This document shows positions 47,123 to 57,870 of a stretch of 64,000 nucleotides of DNA, piece after piece. A program made the position numbers and the translations under genes. Each line of letters begins with the position of its first letter. The stretch's first letter is position 1. Below the pieces are notes generated by a model, which saw nothing but the letters and a program-made list of their open reading frames with translations, did not search any database and was not told where the DNA came from. The DNA comes from Jacaranda mimosifolia (taxonomy: Eukaryota > Streptophyta > Magnoliopsida > Lamiales > Bignoniaceae), in assembly GCA_018894105.1 (NCBI GenBank), contig CM032128.1, positions 17,713,001 to 17,777,000 of the forward strand. Reading direction: 5' to 3'.

Positions 47123-48570
47123 CTACAGAACGAAGTATTAATAATGAAGATGGAAACAAAGTTGAGAGCTCCCTCCTCCAATAAATAGATGGCCCCAACA
47201 TCGGAGAAGGTGGAGAGTCACTAAACTATAGCTCCATTGAATGTACCTATTGTATTATAGGAGACACCAATGCAGCAGGCTCCACCTCCTGAAAGCCCAA
47301 TTTTGCCTATCACTCAGGACATGAAGCATTAAAGGCCTTGGTGGGAAACACTACCCTAAAAGCTGCAGTAAAGCAGTCTCCCCAATACATTAAGGAATGC
47401 CACCCCCAAGAGTTACAATAATCCTCATACTAGAGCCAGGGACTTCTTTTTCTCTAAAAAGAAATGAACAAAGAGCCAACTCTGAGTGTAACAGTGTTCT
47501 TTCTCTTTTTCCCTAACATAGAGACACATGCTCTCATTTTGAGCAGGCTCACCCAGTGTGTGCTAACTATTACCGAAGTCCAAATGCATTTCTTTATGCC
47601 ATACTTGTTGGGGGAGTAGGAAATTAATATTACCCTTTAGCTATCCCTCTCCTGCAGTACAACTCTTTCTCTCCAACCATCTTGGCAAAATCACTTTCTC
47701 TTGGAAGAAGGTAACACAATTACCAGAGTTTTATGGTACGGTGGATCCTCAGGAGCACTAAGATAATATCTTAGAGAGAATGGAGCTCTACGAATTGAGC
47801 AAAGCAACATATTGCAAACTCTTCTGACTACCCTTGCTAAGTGCACTTTGACCTAGTCTAATCAGATGCTGGTTGAGTCTGTCACTGGATGGGAGGAGTT
47901 GGTGCAATGCTTCCTTCAAAGCTTCTCCATCAACTACAAATACCCCAAAATAGTGGCATACTTATTCATATTATACAAAAAATGGAGATCTTGAAGACCA
48001 ACCTCAACCGCTTTGTTCAAACAATGCATGAGATCCCCTATATCAATCAAGAACGCTTACCCTGTATTGTTCAACATAACTTGAAGCATAAAAAATTCCA
48101 AAAGCTAATTACTAGAAACCATCATGCCACTCTAAAAGAGCTCTTGATACGCATGTAGAAATATATTAGGATAGAGGAAGTTTTCAGTGTTTAGAAGGTC
48201 CACAAATGCAAAGACGTGATAAAGAGAGCAATAACAACAAGAAACAAGGAGGTCGAGGATGTAGCCCCCTTCCGAGCACTTACCATATGCACCTCGCTTC
48301 CTGTTCCCAGGGCAAAATTTTCGGTAGCAACACTACAACATGGTCTTATCTACTATCCCCTTACTAAATAATGGAAGATCCAAAGAAGATCTTCCACTAC
48401 AATAGTGGGCACACCACTGAGGAGTATAGGCACTTAAGCGATGAAATTAAAAAAGTGGATTTAAAAGGGATACCTAAAGGAGTATGTTGCACAAAGGTTG
48501 TCCAATCCTGAGAAAAACTCACTAGTAGGGAAAGTGAAGATCATAGGCGGTGACTTGATGACAACCTGGA
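47123..48570 (+). pseudogene. gypsy gag, element F
   Basis: Readable blocks are LPEFYGTVDPQEH (47720-47760), LERMELYELSKATYCKLF, SINYKYPKIVAYLF (47930-47972), MEILKTNLNRFVQTMHEIPY (47983-48040), HHATLKELLIRM, then FHYNSGHTTEEYRHLSDEI (about 48395-48450) and KGYLKEYVAQRL. This is the Tat-type Gag order ending in the shortened knuckle. The longest open frame is 89 codons (47889-48158). The first 600 bp are unreadable. Confidence 0.8.
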
Positions 48571-48839
48571 TCTAAGGGACATCAACTCCAATGTGACCTT
48601 GAGAATCTCCTACCGATTGGTGTCATCTTAGTGATCTCGGGAGGTCTGGCCAACCATGATTCCAAAAATACTATAAAAGTACTAATGCGGTAGTTAGGCA
48701 AGCATAGGCTCATGTAGTAGGTTCCACATTGGGAATAACTAAGATACATCTACAGCACCTAGCATTATAGTTAGAAAAGCAGACATAGAGCTCGGGCAAG
48801 GAGGTCACAATGATGCACTACTGATCTCTATTTTCTTTG

Positions 48840-49270
48840 CCTACCTTTAGGGGAAAAAGAGATTGATAGACAATGACAACTTAGCAGAGATTCTATTTCA
48901 TGGCATGTTCCTCCAATTGTGAGTGGACAATGCACAACTATAAAGAATCAACACCTCTCTGGTGGGATTCACAAGAGGACATAATAGAAGCATAGGGAGA
49001 AGTGTCGCTTCCCTTTTTTTTTAGGTCTCACCAAAAGAAGTGACAAAAATGGTGTGAATTTTGGTAGTTAAGACCTCATTTGCATACAACGCAATAGAAG
49101 AAAGACGTACAATGCACCTATTCCAAAGGGTGGTCTCAACATACCATATGAAGTTAAAATTCCTGACGCTAAGTGAAACTAGAGAAGTTGTTGGCGATCT
49201 GAGCACAGCTAGAGAGTGTTGATGCAACATGCTAAAGAGCATCAAGAACCCTGCCTCTAAGAAAAATCAA
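48840..49270 (+). pseudogene. gypsy protease remnant, element F
   Basis: KRLIDNDNLAEILFH (about 48855-48900) holds the place of the protease active site, then LVGF, VVKTSFAYNAI (49060-49095), VVSTYHMKLKFLT (49130-49170) and VVGDLSTARECC. The site reads DNDN instead of D-x-G-S/T, so it is inactive. 48571-48840 between gag and protease is decayed linker. Confidence 0.75.
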
Positions 49271-49689
49271 ACTTAGGAGTTGCTAGAAAGTAGGAAAAAG
49301 TACAAGGGCAAATGAGTGATGCAAAATACCAGCATCTGAGAGATATTGATGCTAGAGTCTGCCTTTGCACTGCTTTGATGCGTAATCTGTGCTACCCTCT
49401 GTATTTTTTATTTTTCTTAGGATAATTTTTTATTGACTATTTCATATATGTTATGGGACGAAGTTTATCTTTTTTATTAGAATAAGGCTTATCCGCTTAA
49501 GGATGGCACCTATGTATTGTTATTATCTATTTAATGAATAGGACTTTTCATATATCATTATCTCTAATTATGCTACTTGTGACTTTGTTCGAGTAAGTGT
49601 TTGTCTCATTACTTTGATTTATCTTTCATCTTCTTTCTTTTTGTTCACGGTATTGCATAGATTTTTTATTCTCGTGTATCTTCACATCT
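49271..49689. other. junction between elements F and E
   Basis: Ambiguous AT-rich sequence. The right part, up to an AG acceptor-like TGCTGCAG near 49701, resembles the intron before the coiled-coil exon of the antisense gene in D (23100-23195). I see no LTR here, so the 3' LTR of E is missing or deleted. Confidence 0.45.
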
Positions 49690-50160
49690 TTAAATGCTGC
49701 AGTGGAACTTAGTTGAGTAAATATCTCGTCGAGCAGAGAGAGCTATGGCAATGATAAAGCCCCTTAAGGAGGAGACTGTTGGAACGGTTAAGCAGTGAAG
49801 TCAAAAAAAAAGAGGAGCTAACCAAAGCTGCTAAAGAAGCATATGCACTTAAAGGTCAAGCATGCAAAAGAGATGAAAAATAAAGAGAAGTTCATAGACA
49901 CTTCTGCTGGAAGGACCCTCATAAATGATACTCACAAAAATGTAGTCAAAGAGTTTAAGGATTTTAATGAGTTATTCACAGTGGTCGAGGCAAAGACGAT
50001 TATGATCTATGAGCAGACTATTCAAAGTTGTTGCTACATTTTGAGCGAAACCTAACGATACCCCACAAATGTTGATGCTGCATCCCAATATTCCAGTCAA
50101 CCTTACTGTCAGAAAGCCTGAGAAGGATCCTAAAATTAGAGCAAAGATTACAACTTTGTT
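49690..50160 (+). pseudogene. antisense gene exon of element E (coiled coil)
   Basis: It matches the coiled-coil exon of D: RAMAMIKPLKEETVGTVKQ (49735-49800), then HLKVKHAKEMKNKEKFIDTS (49845-49905), a DTHKNVVKEF-like stretch, TVVEAKTIMIYEQTIQSCCY (49980-50035) and, past a frame change, VNLTVRKPEKDP. The conserved N-terminal domain is absent. Confidence 0.6.
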
Positions 50161-51089
50161 ACTGCTTAACATTTTTTAGTTAGTTTGAGTATTATTTTTG
50201 GCATATTTTTCCTTTGCGCATTGTTATTTGTTTTTAAAGGCCGAGTGTCGATTAGGCATCCTTTTGTTTCTCTCATTTGATTTCGATAAATTTTCTTTAT
50301 TTCTATTCATTTTGTGCTCATACAAACACTTAACTAATTGAATAACTATTGATTTTACGCACTCATATTTTGGGAATTGAGTAATAAGCGGCATCAAGTG
50401 TTGGGAGAGATGGTATATCTGGAGCGCTCGTGTGGGGTACCCAACTTGGCCACCCATGCGAGGCGCCCTCGTTAGACGTCTTTTACCTTTTCTTGATTAT
50501 TGTTGTTTATATAGCTTCTTGTCAATCTTGCTAAAACTGTAATGCTTTTGTTGGTTGCCCGAGGACTTAGACAATTTAATTGATAAAGTAACACAAGCAC
50601 TTTAGTGAGTTTTATAAATTTAAAGCGACTGTTGTAGTCACGAATGTAACATGTTATGAAGTTATCTTAGGGATACATAGAAGCCCTCTCTTGTATTGGC
50701 ATTAGTCCATCTCATGTATAATAGAGTCATCCAATGGAGGAACATTAATTTTGCGCTCGAGTTGGGTAGAGTTTAAGTGTTGTGATGAAGATAAATGTGC
50801 TTATAGGTAATATGGGGAAACTTTGTAATAAGCACACATCAATAGGTTGAGTCACTGGACTTAGGATTTCTCTTCGCATTTTTTTTAATTGTTGAGATCT
50901 TGCCACCCTCCTGCTTGTAAGGACTTAAGGTGGCTTCTTTTGCTTGATTGGACAAGCATCTTACAAGATGCTCTTTAGCAAGTTTCTTTGGCGGGGTTGC
51001 CATGTACTCCTTGGAGGAGTCAATATTAGGCTTTTTTTAAGGTGTGCCATGAGCTCCTAAAGGAAGTTGATAATAAGCTTTTTCTAGAG
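50161..51089. other. spacer downstream of the antisense exon in element E
   Basis: It is collinear with 23770-24780 in D, with GC-rich phrases near 50395-50475. No gene is recognised. A short - frame at 50224-50457 overlaps this block and has no known content. Confidence 0.45.
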
Positions 51090-51485
51090 GTTGCCATGTT
51101 AGGACTCCAGCGAAGAGGTCTTTCTGAGGAAGAAGCTACTTTAAGATTCCAGCAGAAAGGTCTTTTCATGGAAGGAGCCACTTCAAACACCAGGGAAAAG
51201 GTTTTTTATGGACGAAGCCAATTTCATAGAAAGATTTTTCCATTGATGGAGCTACTTCATGGCTTTAGTGAAAAGATTTCATGGAAGGAGCCACTTGAGG
51301 AATCCAGTTGAAAGGTTTTTCGTGGAAGGAAGCACTTTAGGATTCCAGCGGAAAGGTTTTTCCATTGACAGAGCCACTTTATGACTCCAGCAAAATAGTT
51401 TTTCGTGGAAAGAGCTACCTAGGGACTTCAACGGAAAGATAATTTTGTAGAATGAACCACTTAGCGACTTTGCAAATATGTTGTT
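51090..51485. repeat. ~41-43 bp minisatellite in element E (about 9-10 units)
   Basis: Units follow the pattern GAGCCACTTTAGGANTCCAG, CGGAAAGG, TTTTTCCNTGGAAG. Unit starts lie near 51127, 51171, 51225, 51248, 51287, 51328, 51370, 51411 and 51453. An 89-codon + frame through the array (51042-51311) is a by-product of the near-42 bp period. Confidence 0.75.
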
Positions 51486-52351
51486 TCTAGGATAAGTTGT
51501 TGTTCATCAAAGAGTGATGGATGTGTAGAAAACTTCATAATACTTCATTGGATGAATAAAGGGCAAATGATTTTCTTCTGTAGAGTGGAACTAACTTTTA
51601 TTCATAACATAAATTTTGGCTAAATCAATAGAAATTAAACTTCACTTGCTAGATAAAAAGAAAGAAAAAAATAATGCGAGGCATCCTAAGGAGATGTGCT
51701 CAATAGAATTGGGGCATCTTCTACTCTTGCTGCATCGACTGAGTTGCTGATAATGAGATCTCTCATTTTAGATACTCTTTTGAGTATAAGTTTATCCTAT
51801 TTGAATATTTCTTTTTTACTCCAATCCTTCGCCAACTAAGCTTGGGTGGTTGCTATTTTTTCTAGTCTTGGTCACTTTTTGCAAATGTTCCACCTTCAAC
51901 CTACAAATTTCTTCAAATAGCCGTGCTGGATCAGGTTTTCTATCTTATCTCTCCAAATGTGGCATTCCTCAGTAGTATGCCCTCGGCTATGGTGAAAGTT
52001 GCAATATTTTGAGGATTTCCACCTTTTGGATTCTCTATGATTTTTTAGCCACTTAACCAAGCCTTATTGTTCATTTATCGGAAGTATCTCTACTCTTGAG
52101 ATGCTCAAGGGGGTGTACTTGTGAGTTGTTTATAGAGGACTGCGTTGTTGTTCATTTGACTTCTTATCAGTGTTAGTTCCTTCTTCACACGCCTCACACT
52201 TGCTGACATCCTGAGGGTTACAACTTCCTTAATTTTGATATATTTTTGTACGCACACCAGGAGCTTTTCTAATGCAGTAGGGGTTTCCCAGCAATCAGCT
52301 TCCGAAACTTTGGGTGTTTTAAGTTCTACTGCATGATCTTGGGTAGGTAAG

Positions 52352-52530
52352 GGTGTTCATGGTTCGGGTTTGCAAGGAAAATTAGTCCAAACCAATTAAA
52401 TTTGATCGGATCGAGTTAGGTTGGATTTCATAAAATTGGATCTTCAAACCTAAACAAAACCAATCCAATTTGGTTTGGATCGGATAATCGAGTCAATCTA
52501 TTTTTTCTTTTTCTTTTTTTCCTCCTCGTT
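52352..52530 (+). mobile_element. hAT-type transposon end fragment
   Basis: TAAGGGTGTTCATGGTTCGG followed by repeated AAACCAATCCAATTTGG and GGATCGGAT phrases is the look of one end of the plant hAT/MITE families beginning TAGGGGTGTTCA.GGTTCGG. The matching other end is not found. It lies inside E gag, at the left edge of the inverted gag block. Confidence 0.5.
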
Positions 52531-52551
52531 GTTAGGAGTGTTGACACGATG

Positions 52552-52680
52552 TTTCCTCAAAACTTTTCCATCAACTGCAAATACCCTAAAATAGCAGCAT
52601 ATATGTTCACTATCATGCATAAGGACGGAGGATCCTTGAGGACTTATCCTCAGTATGTCGTCTAGGAGCTGTTACCCTGG
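52552..52680 (+). pseudogene. inverted gag block inside element E
   Basis: The + strand reads FPQNFSINCKYPKIAAYMF, then TIMHKDGGSLRTYPQYVV, equal to the capsid helix that in D (- strand) reads FLQNFFINSRYPKTV and in F (+ strand) SINYKYPKIVAYLF. All surrounding gag sequence in E is on the - strand, so this piece of about 130 bp is turned around. Confidence 0.7.
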
Positions 52681-53447
52681 ACCAGCAATAGATCTGATTG
52701 GCATTTGGTTAAACCACGTCAAGGCACTGCTGATGAGTATGGTGTAAAATAGCTTATAGTATACAACTTCGCTCAAGTCATTAAGCTCTAGTCTGACCAG
52801 AAAATTGTCTAAGTGCTCTTGAGGGTCGCAGTGCCATCATAGTTCACTAATTAGACTATCTTTAACCCAAGAGGGAATGCCTCTGCTATGATGGCTGAAA
52901 AGAAAGAGCTACACTGAGGGAGAACGGCAGCCAAATGGTATAGCTCGAAATGACGCATTTTGGACTTCGGCATCAATTGTCACGCGTTGGGCAAAGTCTG
53001 CTTGGAGTGACGGGTATGTGCCTTCTTATTGGGTCAAAGGAGGATGAGCAACATCATGCTCAAAGTTGTCTCTTTCTCAACCTTGTTGAGGAAGAAAAGG
53101 CTCACCAATTCCGGCATAAAGATTGCTACAATTCTTAATAGTAACGTTCCTTAGCATATTGGTGACCACTTTAGCCGCAGCTTAAGTAGTAGCATTCTCT
53201 AGTAGTGACTTAAAGCATCTCTTAGGTCATAGGTAGAATAGGATCTCCAAAAAGAGGTATCTGCTACGCATGCGTCTCATTTGGTACAAGTTGTGTTTGG
53301 GAGTTGGCTCCAGCACTAGGTTAAATAGTGCTTCTGGCTGATGGCTCTCCATATCCTCAAACGTTGATATCACCTATGCGTTGAAGTGGTGAACTCCACA
53401 TCACCACATCTCACCAGCATCCTTAGCGTTCCTTCTTCTTCAACCAA

Positions 53448-53470
53448 GTTTCCCACAGACGGCACCAAAA
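53448..53470 (-). other. primer binding site of element E
   Basis: The - strand reads TTTTGGTGCCGTCTGTGGGA, then AAC, three bases from the LTR end at 53474. Only one base differs from the site of H in the core. Confidence 0.85.
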
Positions 53471-53473
53471 TAA

Positions 53474-53796
53474 TGTAGCTTGGAAATGTAGTTAGGGTCC
53501 TTTTGGAAAGATAATAATGTCTCTGGATTATGCACAGAGTGATCTTCTCTCTTCACAAAAGTTCTTCGACTTTGAGGATTTTTGCGAATGATTTCTTGTG
53601 TCCCCTTCTTTTTCAGGACTTGGTATTTATAGATTTCAGTCTTGATAGGCTTAGGCCCATTAGAGTTTTTCTATTCTATTTTATGGGCTTGACTTATTAT
53701 TTGAACTCTTTGGCTCTTTCACTTTGTTAATTAATTTCAGGCCTACAATCAATTTTAGTCAATTTACCAAATTACCACTATAACTAATTTTTAACA
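53474..53796 (-). repeat. gypsy LTR (323 bp) shared by elements E and G
   Basis: It aligns with both LTRs of D. On its left is a primer site leading to E gag. On its right is a purine-rich stretch (reversed, GAAAGGGGTGAGG, about 53825-53837) and then integrase of G. So it acts both as a 5' LTR for E and a 3' LTR for G. Confidence 0.75.
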
Positions 53797-54019
53797 GTAT
53801 CAGCGTGCAATACTTGTTCCTCACCCCTTTCACTTATTCGAAAAATTAAGTTCTTGGAAACTTTTTCGATAAGTGAAAATAGTGTAAAAAGATATAATTA
53901 ATGATCAGGTAGTAGGTAGGAGCATTTCACTTGTAATTTTAAATTTTGCTTACTTTGATTGATTAGTGCTAAGATATTAAAATGGCCTATTGGAAGGTAG
54001 CCATGTGATTTATCCTTGA

Positions 54020-54270
54020 ATACTTCTGCAAAAATTGACGACCTGTAGGTGGTTGTGCAACCCTAAGAGATCTGAATTAGTAACAACTTGAGGGCGATTG
54101 TATCTCCCTTGGTGGGCTTAAATTAGAAACAACTTGAGGGCAGTATATAACCTTTGGAAGGTCTAGATAAGTAGCATCCTGAGGGTAATCAATGATTTTT
54201 TGTTTGAATTTATTGGAGATAACCTGAAAGCGGTCCTGATGCTTAATGATTGAAGCTAATCTGATAGCAT
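54020..54270. repeat. ~45 bp diverged tandem repeat in element G
   Basis: Four to five copies of a unit with AACAACTTGAGGGCGAT (54085, 54130; decayed at 54172 and 54219) lie between integrase and LTR. A - frame of 66 codons through it is not a gene. Confidence 0.55.
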
Positions 54271-54369
54271 GATACACGACATTATATTTTTGTAATGACT
54301 AAATATGCAGTAGAAATTACTCACAGTTGTATTTTATCAATGTGGTCGACAATTTTATGCATAACAATG

Positions 54370-55431
54370 TCTTAGATTAATTGCATTCTAAGACCTTGGT
54401 AGCTTATTCTCGTTGGGATCTCACAACGTGTAGGAATTATTTCCTGCTACTTTAACAACCTGATATGGACCTTTTCAATTTGGGTCAAGTTTGCCGATAT
54501 GCCTAGAAACCTCTACCTTTATGAGTACCAAGTTGTCTCTCATATAATTCCTATGGTGGATTGATTTATTGTAAGCTCTAGCCCTAAAGGTTCTATAATG
54601 TTACATCTTGATGTGCGCTTGCTATCATTTCTCCTCTAATGTGTTAAGATTGAAGTATTGTGCTTCACTATTATTTTTCAGGTCATAATGTAAGACGTGT
54701 GTGGTTTTGTGTAATAGTTTGCTAGATGACTATTGCTGATACGAATACTAGGATGTCGGACTTTTCTCCCATGGTTGTCCTCAAGATCGTCCTGTACACT
54801 CATAATACTCCAAGGAGGTCATCTACCCATTTTCCTTGTCCCCCTTCGAATCGAGTTTTGACATATTTGACGATGATTTTGCTGGTAAGTTATGTTTGTC
54901 CATTAGCTTGTGGGTTGTCTACTGAGGTGAAATATTATCGGATTCTCAGGTGGTCGCACTATTCCATACTCTTCTTACTTTGGAATTAAGAGATGTTATT
55001 TGATATTCTATCCTTAGTAGATCAAACCTGCATATGATATTTTTCCATATGAAAGTGTGTACAACTACATCTATGATTTTTGGCACTATGTCTACCTCAA
55101 CCCATTTTGTGAAACATTCTACAGCCACCATAAAGAACTTTCTTTGGCCAAGAGCTACAGAGAAAGGTCCGATGATATCTATCCCCACTGATCAAAACAA
55201 TAGATTTCCACATTAGTTATTGTTGTGGAAGGTTGATGAAGGGTGTTAGGATAGACCTAACAAGCCTCTTACCTTGTTGAGCATTTCGCTAATCCTTAAC
55301 CAAAGTCGGCCAAAACTAACCTTTCCGCATGATATTGTGGGCCAAAGATCAACCTCCTAAGTAGTTTCAATAGCTTCCTACATTTATCTCTTGCAACATC
55401 GCAGTGGCTTGGGTTAGTGTTAAGCATCTAA
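54370..55431 (-). pseudogene. gypsy integrase, element G
   Basis: The 80-codon frame 55188-54946 begins MGIDIIGPFSVALGQRKFFM, then VAVECFTKWVEVDIVPKI, the integrase core with the first catalytic Asp (GIDIIGP). Past a frame change come HPQANGQ-like and KTRFEGGQGKWVDDLLGVL stretches (about 54930-54810), then TTMGEKSD. The C-terminal RHIGKLDPNWEGPYRV-like stretch lies at about 54520-54440. All usual landmarks are present, but stops separate them. Confidence 0.85.
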
Positions 55432-55622
55432 GGGCTAGTTTGGCTGGGATGATAAGGTGGAATACAATGTTTTTATCTCACCTTATCATTTGTTTGGTTG
55501 GAGTGACAATAAACACTCAAACCTGCATGAATACCAAAAGCCCATATTCATATGTGCAATTCCCATAATAAATTAACCTACCACCCCTATGGGTTTATTT
55601 ATTATGTCAGCCAAACTATACC
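55432..55622. mobile_element. small inverted-repeat (MITE-like) element
   Basis: It begins GGGCTAGTTTGGCTGGGATG and its reversed end reads GGTATAGTTTGGCTGACATA, an imperfect terminal inverted repeat of about 15 bp in 191 bp. An inner pair, TGATAAGGTG and CACCTTATCA, adds a second hairpin. No target duplication is obvious. It lies between G integrase and copia LTR C. Confidence 0.5.
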
Positions 55623-55649
55623 ACAAAAATAAAGAATCACGCAAAGTAT

Positions 55650-57853
55650 TAGTGGAATAGTGCCCTGCAAGCCAATTAGATTGGCCTTGTAAACTATTTT
55701 CTTGTAAGATAATCTTGATTGAATGATATTCATTATATGCCCATCTTCATCTTATGCTCATTATTACATCATTGGTATTTGGTTGAAGCCCTTAGATCAT
55801 ATAAGACTATGAGACTTGGTTCGCATTGGGTAGTGATAATGGAATAAATCTTACACGGCCGTGATCTTGAATCTTCCAAGTTATAGGATCTTATGAGATA
55901 GGGCATCTAAGATCCGGATAGACTTGCACTAATGATGCATATATCTAAGGGTTGGATGTTGCTCCATTCCATGAGCAATCCCATATGAGATATAGATGCA
56001 TGTTAGTGGGTGGTTGTTAGAGAACAAGGCACTGAAGGCCCGCTCGAAGAATCCACTAGATAGCCGAAGTGGCAAGTCAATAATGGCAAGTTCTCCAGCT
56101 TACGCTAGTGGATATAATTAGTCCTTTGACCTAAGGATCCATGGCAACCTTGTGTTTTGGTCCTTATGCTTTGACTTCTCCTTAGTCACTTAGCGGGCCG
56201 TTCGGCTAGAAATTGGGTATGAGCTACTTAGACATTGAGGTTTCTGAAATCCAAGATGGAATATGACTCCTCGTCTTTCTGAAAGGCGAGTGTATCTCCT
56301 ATGTGTTCTATAATGATCAATTCCAAGACACACTTGCGCAAGGTGGTATGATAATTTGGAAAATGAGTTTTTCCAAAGATAAGGTCATAAGAAGAATCGA
56401 ACATTGAGAATAGAAACACAGTATTGAGGCTATTGAGGAGCCAGCAAATATCTTGTCTTAGGCCTCTTTCAGGAGAGATGAGATGAAAGAACTGTATTTG
56501 CATGGTACGCAAGAGCTAGAATGGTTTTCCAAAAGCATTCAATTCGGCCAATTAATTGGGCTTCATGGGCTTGAGGTTGGACATCAACCATGGAGATTGC
56601 GTACTCTTCAATTGATAGAGATTAATTGAATTGAGTCGATTAGTTCAAAGGAGTTTAAACTAAGAAGAATATATGATATTCAAAAGTCACAAAGAGATGT
56701 GAACCCATGTCCAATGAATGATAGAACCTAACGGGTCACACATAAAATCCAATTGCATTTCCTTCTTGATGGAGGATAATTTTCTAAGAGTTAGAAAAAA
56801 TGATCCTACTAGACCGATTTGAGGTTGGCGACCATTGAGGTCATTTTTGGCTTGATCAATTTAACAATTGTTAAATTGGTCAAATAATTTAAGGAGTTAA
56901 ATTAGACCAGTAATTGAAGAGTTAATTATTTGGTGCAACATGACCATCAATTGGTCAAGGTAGCTTAAAGAGTGAACTATAACTACCTTAAGGAGTTAAG
57001 CTAATTGACTTAAGAATTAAGTCAAAGGTTAATTAATTAAAATCAAGTGTTTAATTTAATCAATGAGAGGAATCCATTTTTGAGGAAAAATTCAAATGAA
57101 AGGTTCATTTGGTGTGGCATTTTAATTAATTTGAAATTAGATTCCAAATGAAATTAAAATGCACATAAAATTCAAATTCAAATTTGAATTGCAAGTTGCC
57201 AACTTGCGTGGCCAAGTTGGTAGTCATCTTCATATATAGATATAGAAGGAGAGAGAGGCGACCAACTTATGCTCCATGTGAAGAATTAGATTCTTTCACA
57301 TTTTCCCTCCAAATCTTAAATGTTGCCTCATGTGTTGAAGCTCCACTTCCTCTCTTATTCTCCTACCTCAAATCAAACCTCCATCTCTGCAAATCTCCTT
57401 TGTGTTTTCCAGCTAACACCAAGGATATTAGGATCTAGCATTAGTGTGTGAATGCTATTGGAGGTAAGACATTTAGATTGTTTGCTTTTGGAAGATCCAC
57501 TATCAGAGCAGTCTGTTTGGAAATTTTTTTCTTGCACTTTCTTGTGGCGGTTTTTAGCTGAATTGTTTATAGTAGCTTCATCAAGGAGCTAAGAAGGCAC
57601 TATAATTTTTCAAGAATTTTTGGAGGAGTTTGGATCGGGCAAAAGTTGCTCCAAATCCACTATGCCGCTATTTGACTGTTTCTGGATTAAATAAGTGTTC
57701 TTCATCTTTCCTTTGGATTTTTGCTAATCAAGGTAATTCTCCATCCAAATATGAATCATAAGCATGTTTAGATCCTTATTTACTTGTGTGGCACTAGTTA
57801 ATTTCAGCTTCTGAATTTTTAAGTATTGGATCCTAGCGCCTCACTTACCTTCA
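55650..57853 (+). repeat. copia LTR C (5' LTR, 2204 bp)
   Basis: It begins with a mutated start (TAGTGGAATAGTGCCC) and ends CTTACCTTCA before the primer site. The TATA-like CATATATAGATATAG is at 57230-57244. Unlike A, B and J it lacks the hairpin next to the TATA box: GGTAGTCAT is followed directly by CTTCATATATAG. Confidence 0.85.
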
Positions 57854-57855
57854 AG

Positions 57856-57870
57856 TAGTATCAGAACCTA
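57856..57870 (+). other. primer binding site of copia C
   Basis: TAGTATCAGAACCTA matches TGGTATCAGAGCC, the initiator-Met tRNA primer site, with two changes. The copy beside LTR J reads TGGTATCGGAGC. Confidence 0.8.

Larger units (their letters stand above)
46737..49270 (+). mobile_element. Ty3/gypsy element F, 5' part (LTR, gag, protease)
   Basis: A + strand element with a D-family-like LTR (about 46737-47096), primer site (47101-47122), gag and protease, but no RT or later part. Recognisable F sequence ends near 49270 and element E (opposite orientation) begins soon after. The left LTR boundary is approximate. 46564-46736 between element I and F is AT-rich with nothing recognised. Confidence 0.75.
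51760..53440 (-). pseudogene. gypsy gag of element E, broken and rearranged
   Basis: Read leftward: a WFNQMPIRSIAG stretch (about 52725-52690), then foreign and inverted sequence (52352-52680), and further on the knuckle region with a YCNFHHS-like piece (about 52000-51960) that parallels 25490-25440 in D. The FLQNFSINCKYPK helix expected next to WFNQMPIRS is present, but on the opposite strand at 52552-52670. Confidence 0.7.
49381..53796 (-). mobile_element. Ty3/gypsy element E: pol-less, same layout as D
   Basis: On the - strand: LTR (53796-53474), primer site, gag (about 53440-51760), spacer, minisatellite, then the antisense gene exon (49690-50160, + strand). As in D, no RT, RNase H or integrase motif lies between gag and the antisense gene, and the spacers of D and E align. 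The 3' LTR is not found. Gag is interrupted by a DNA transposon fragment and an inverted block. Confidence 0.75.
53797..55431 (-). mobile_element. Ty3/gypsy element G, integrase end
   Basis: On the - strand: integrase (55431-54370), a diverged tandem repeat (54270-54020), purine tract and the LTR at 53474-53796. RT and everything upstream are missing; at 55432 a small MITE-like element and then copia LTR C follow. No antisense gene is seen between integrase and LTR. Confidence 0.75.

Noticed and set aside
51042..51311. 89-codon + frame in element E
   Set aside because: It is made by the ~42 bp minisatellite, whose period is near a multiple of three.
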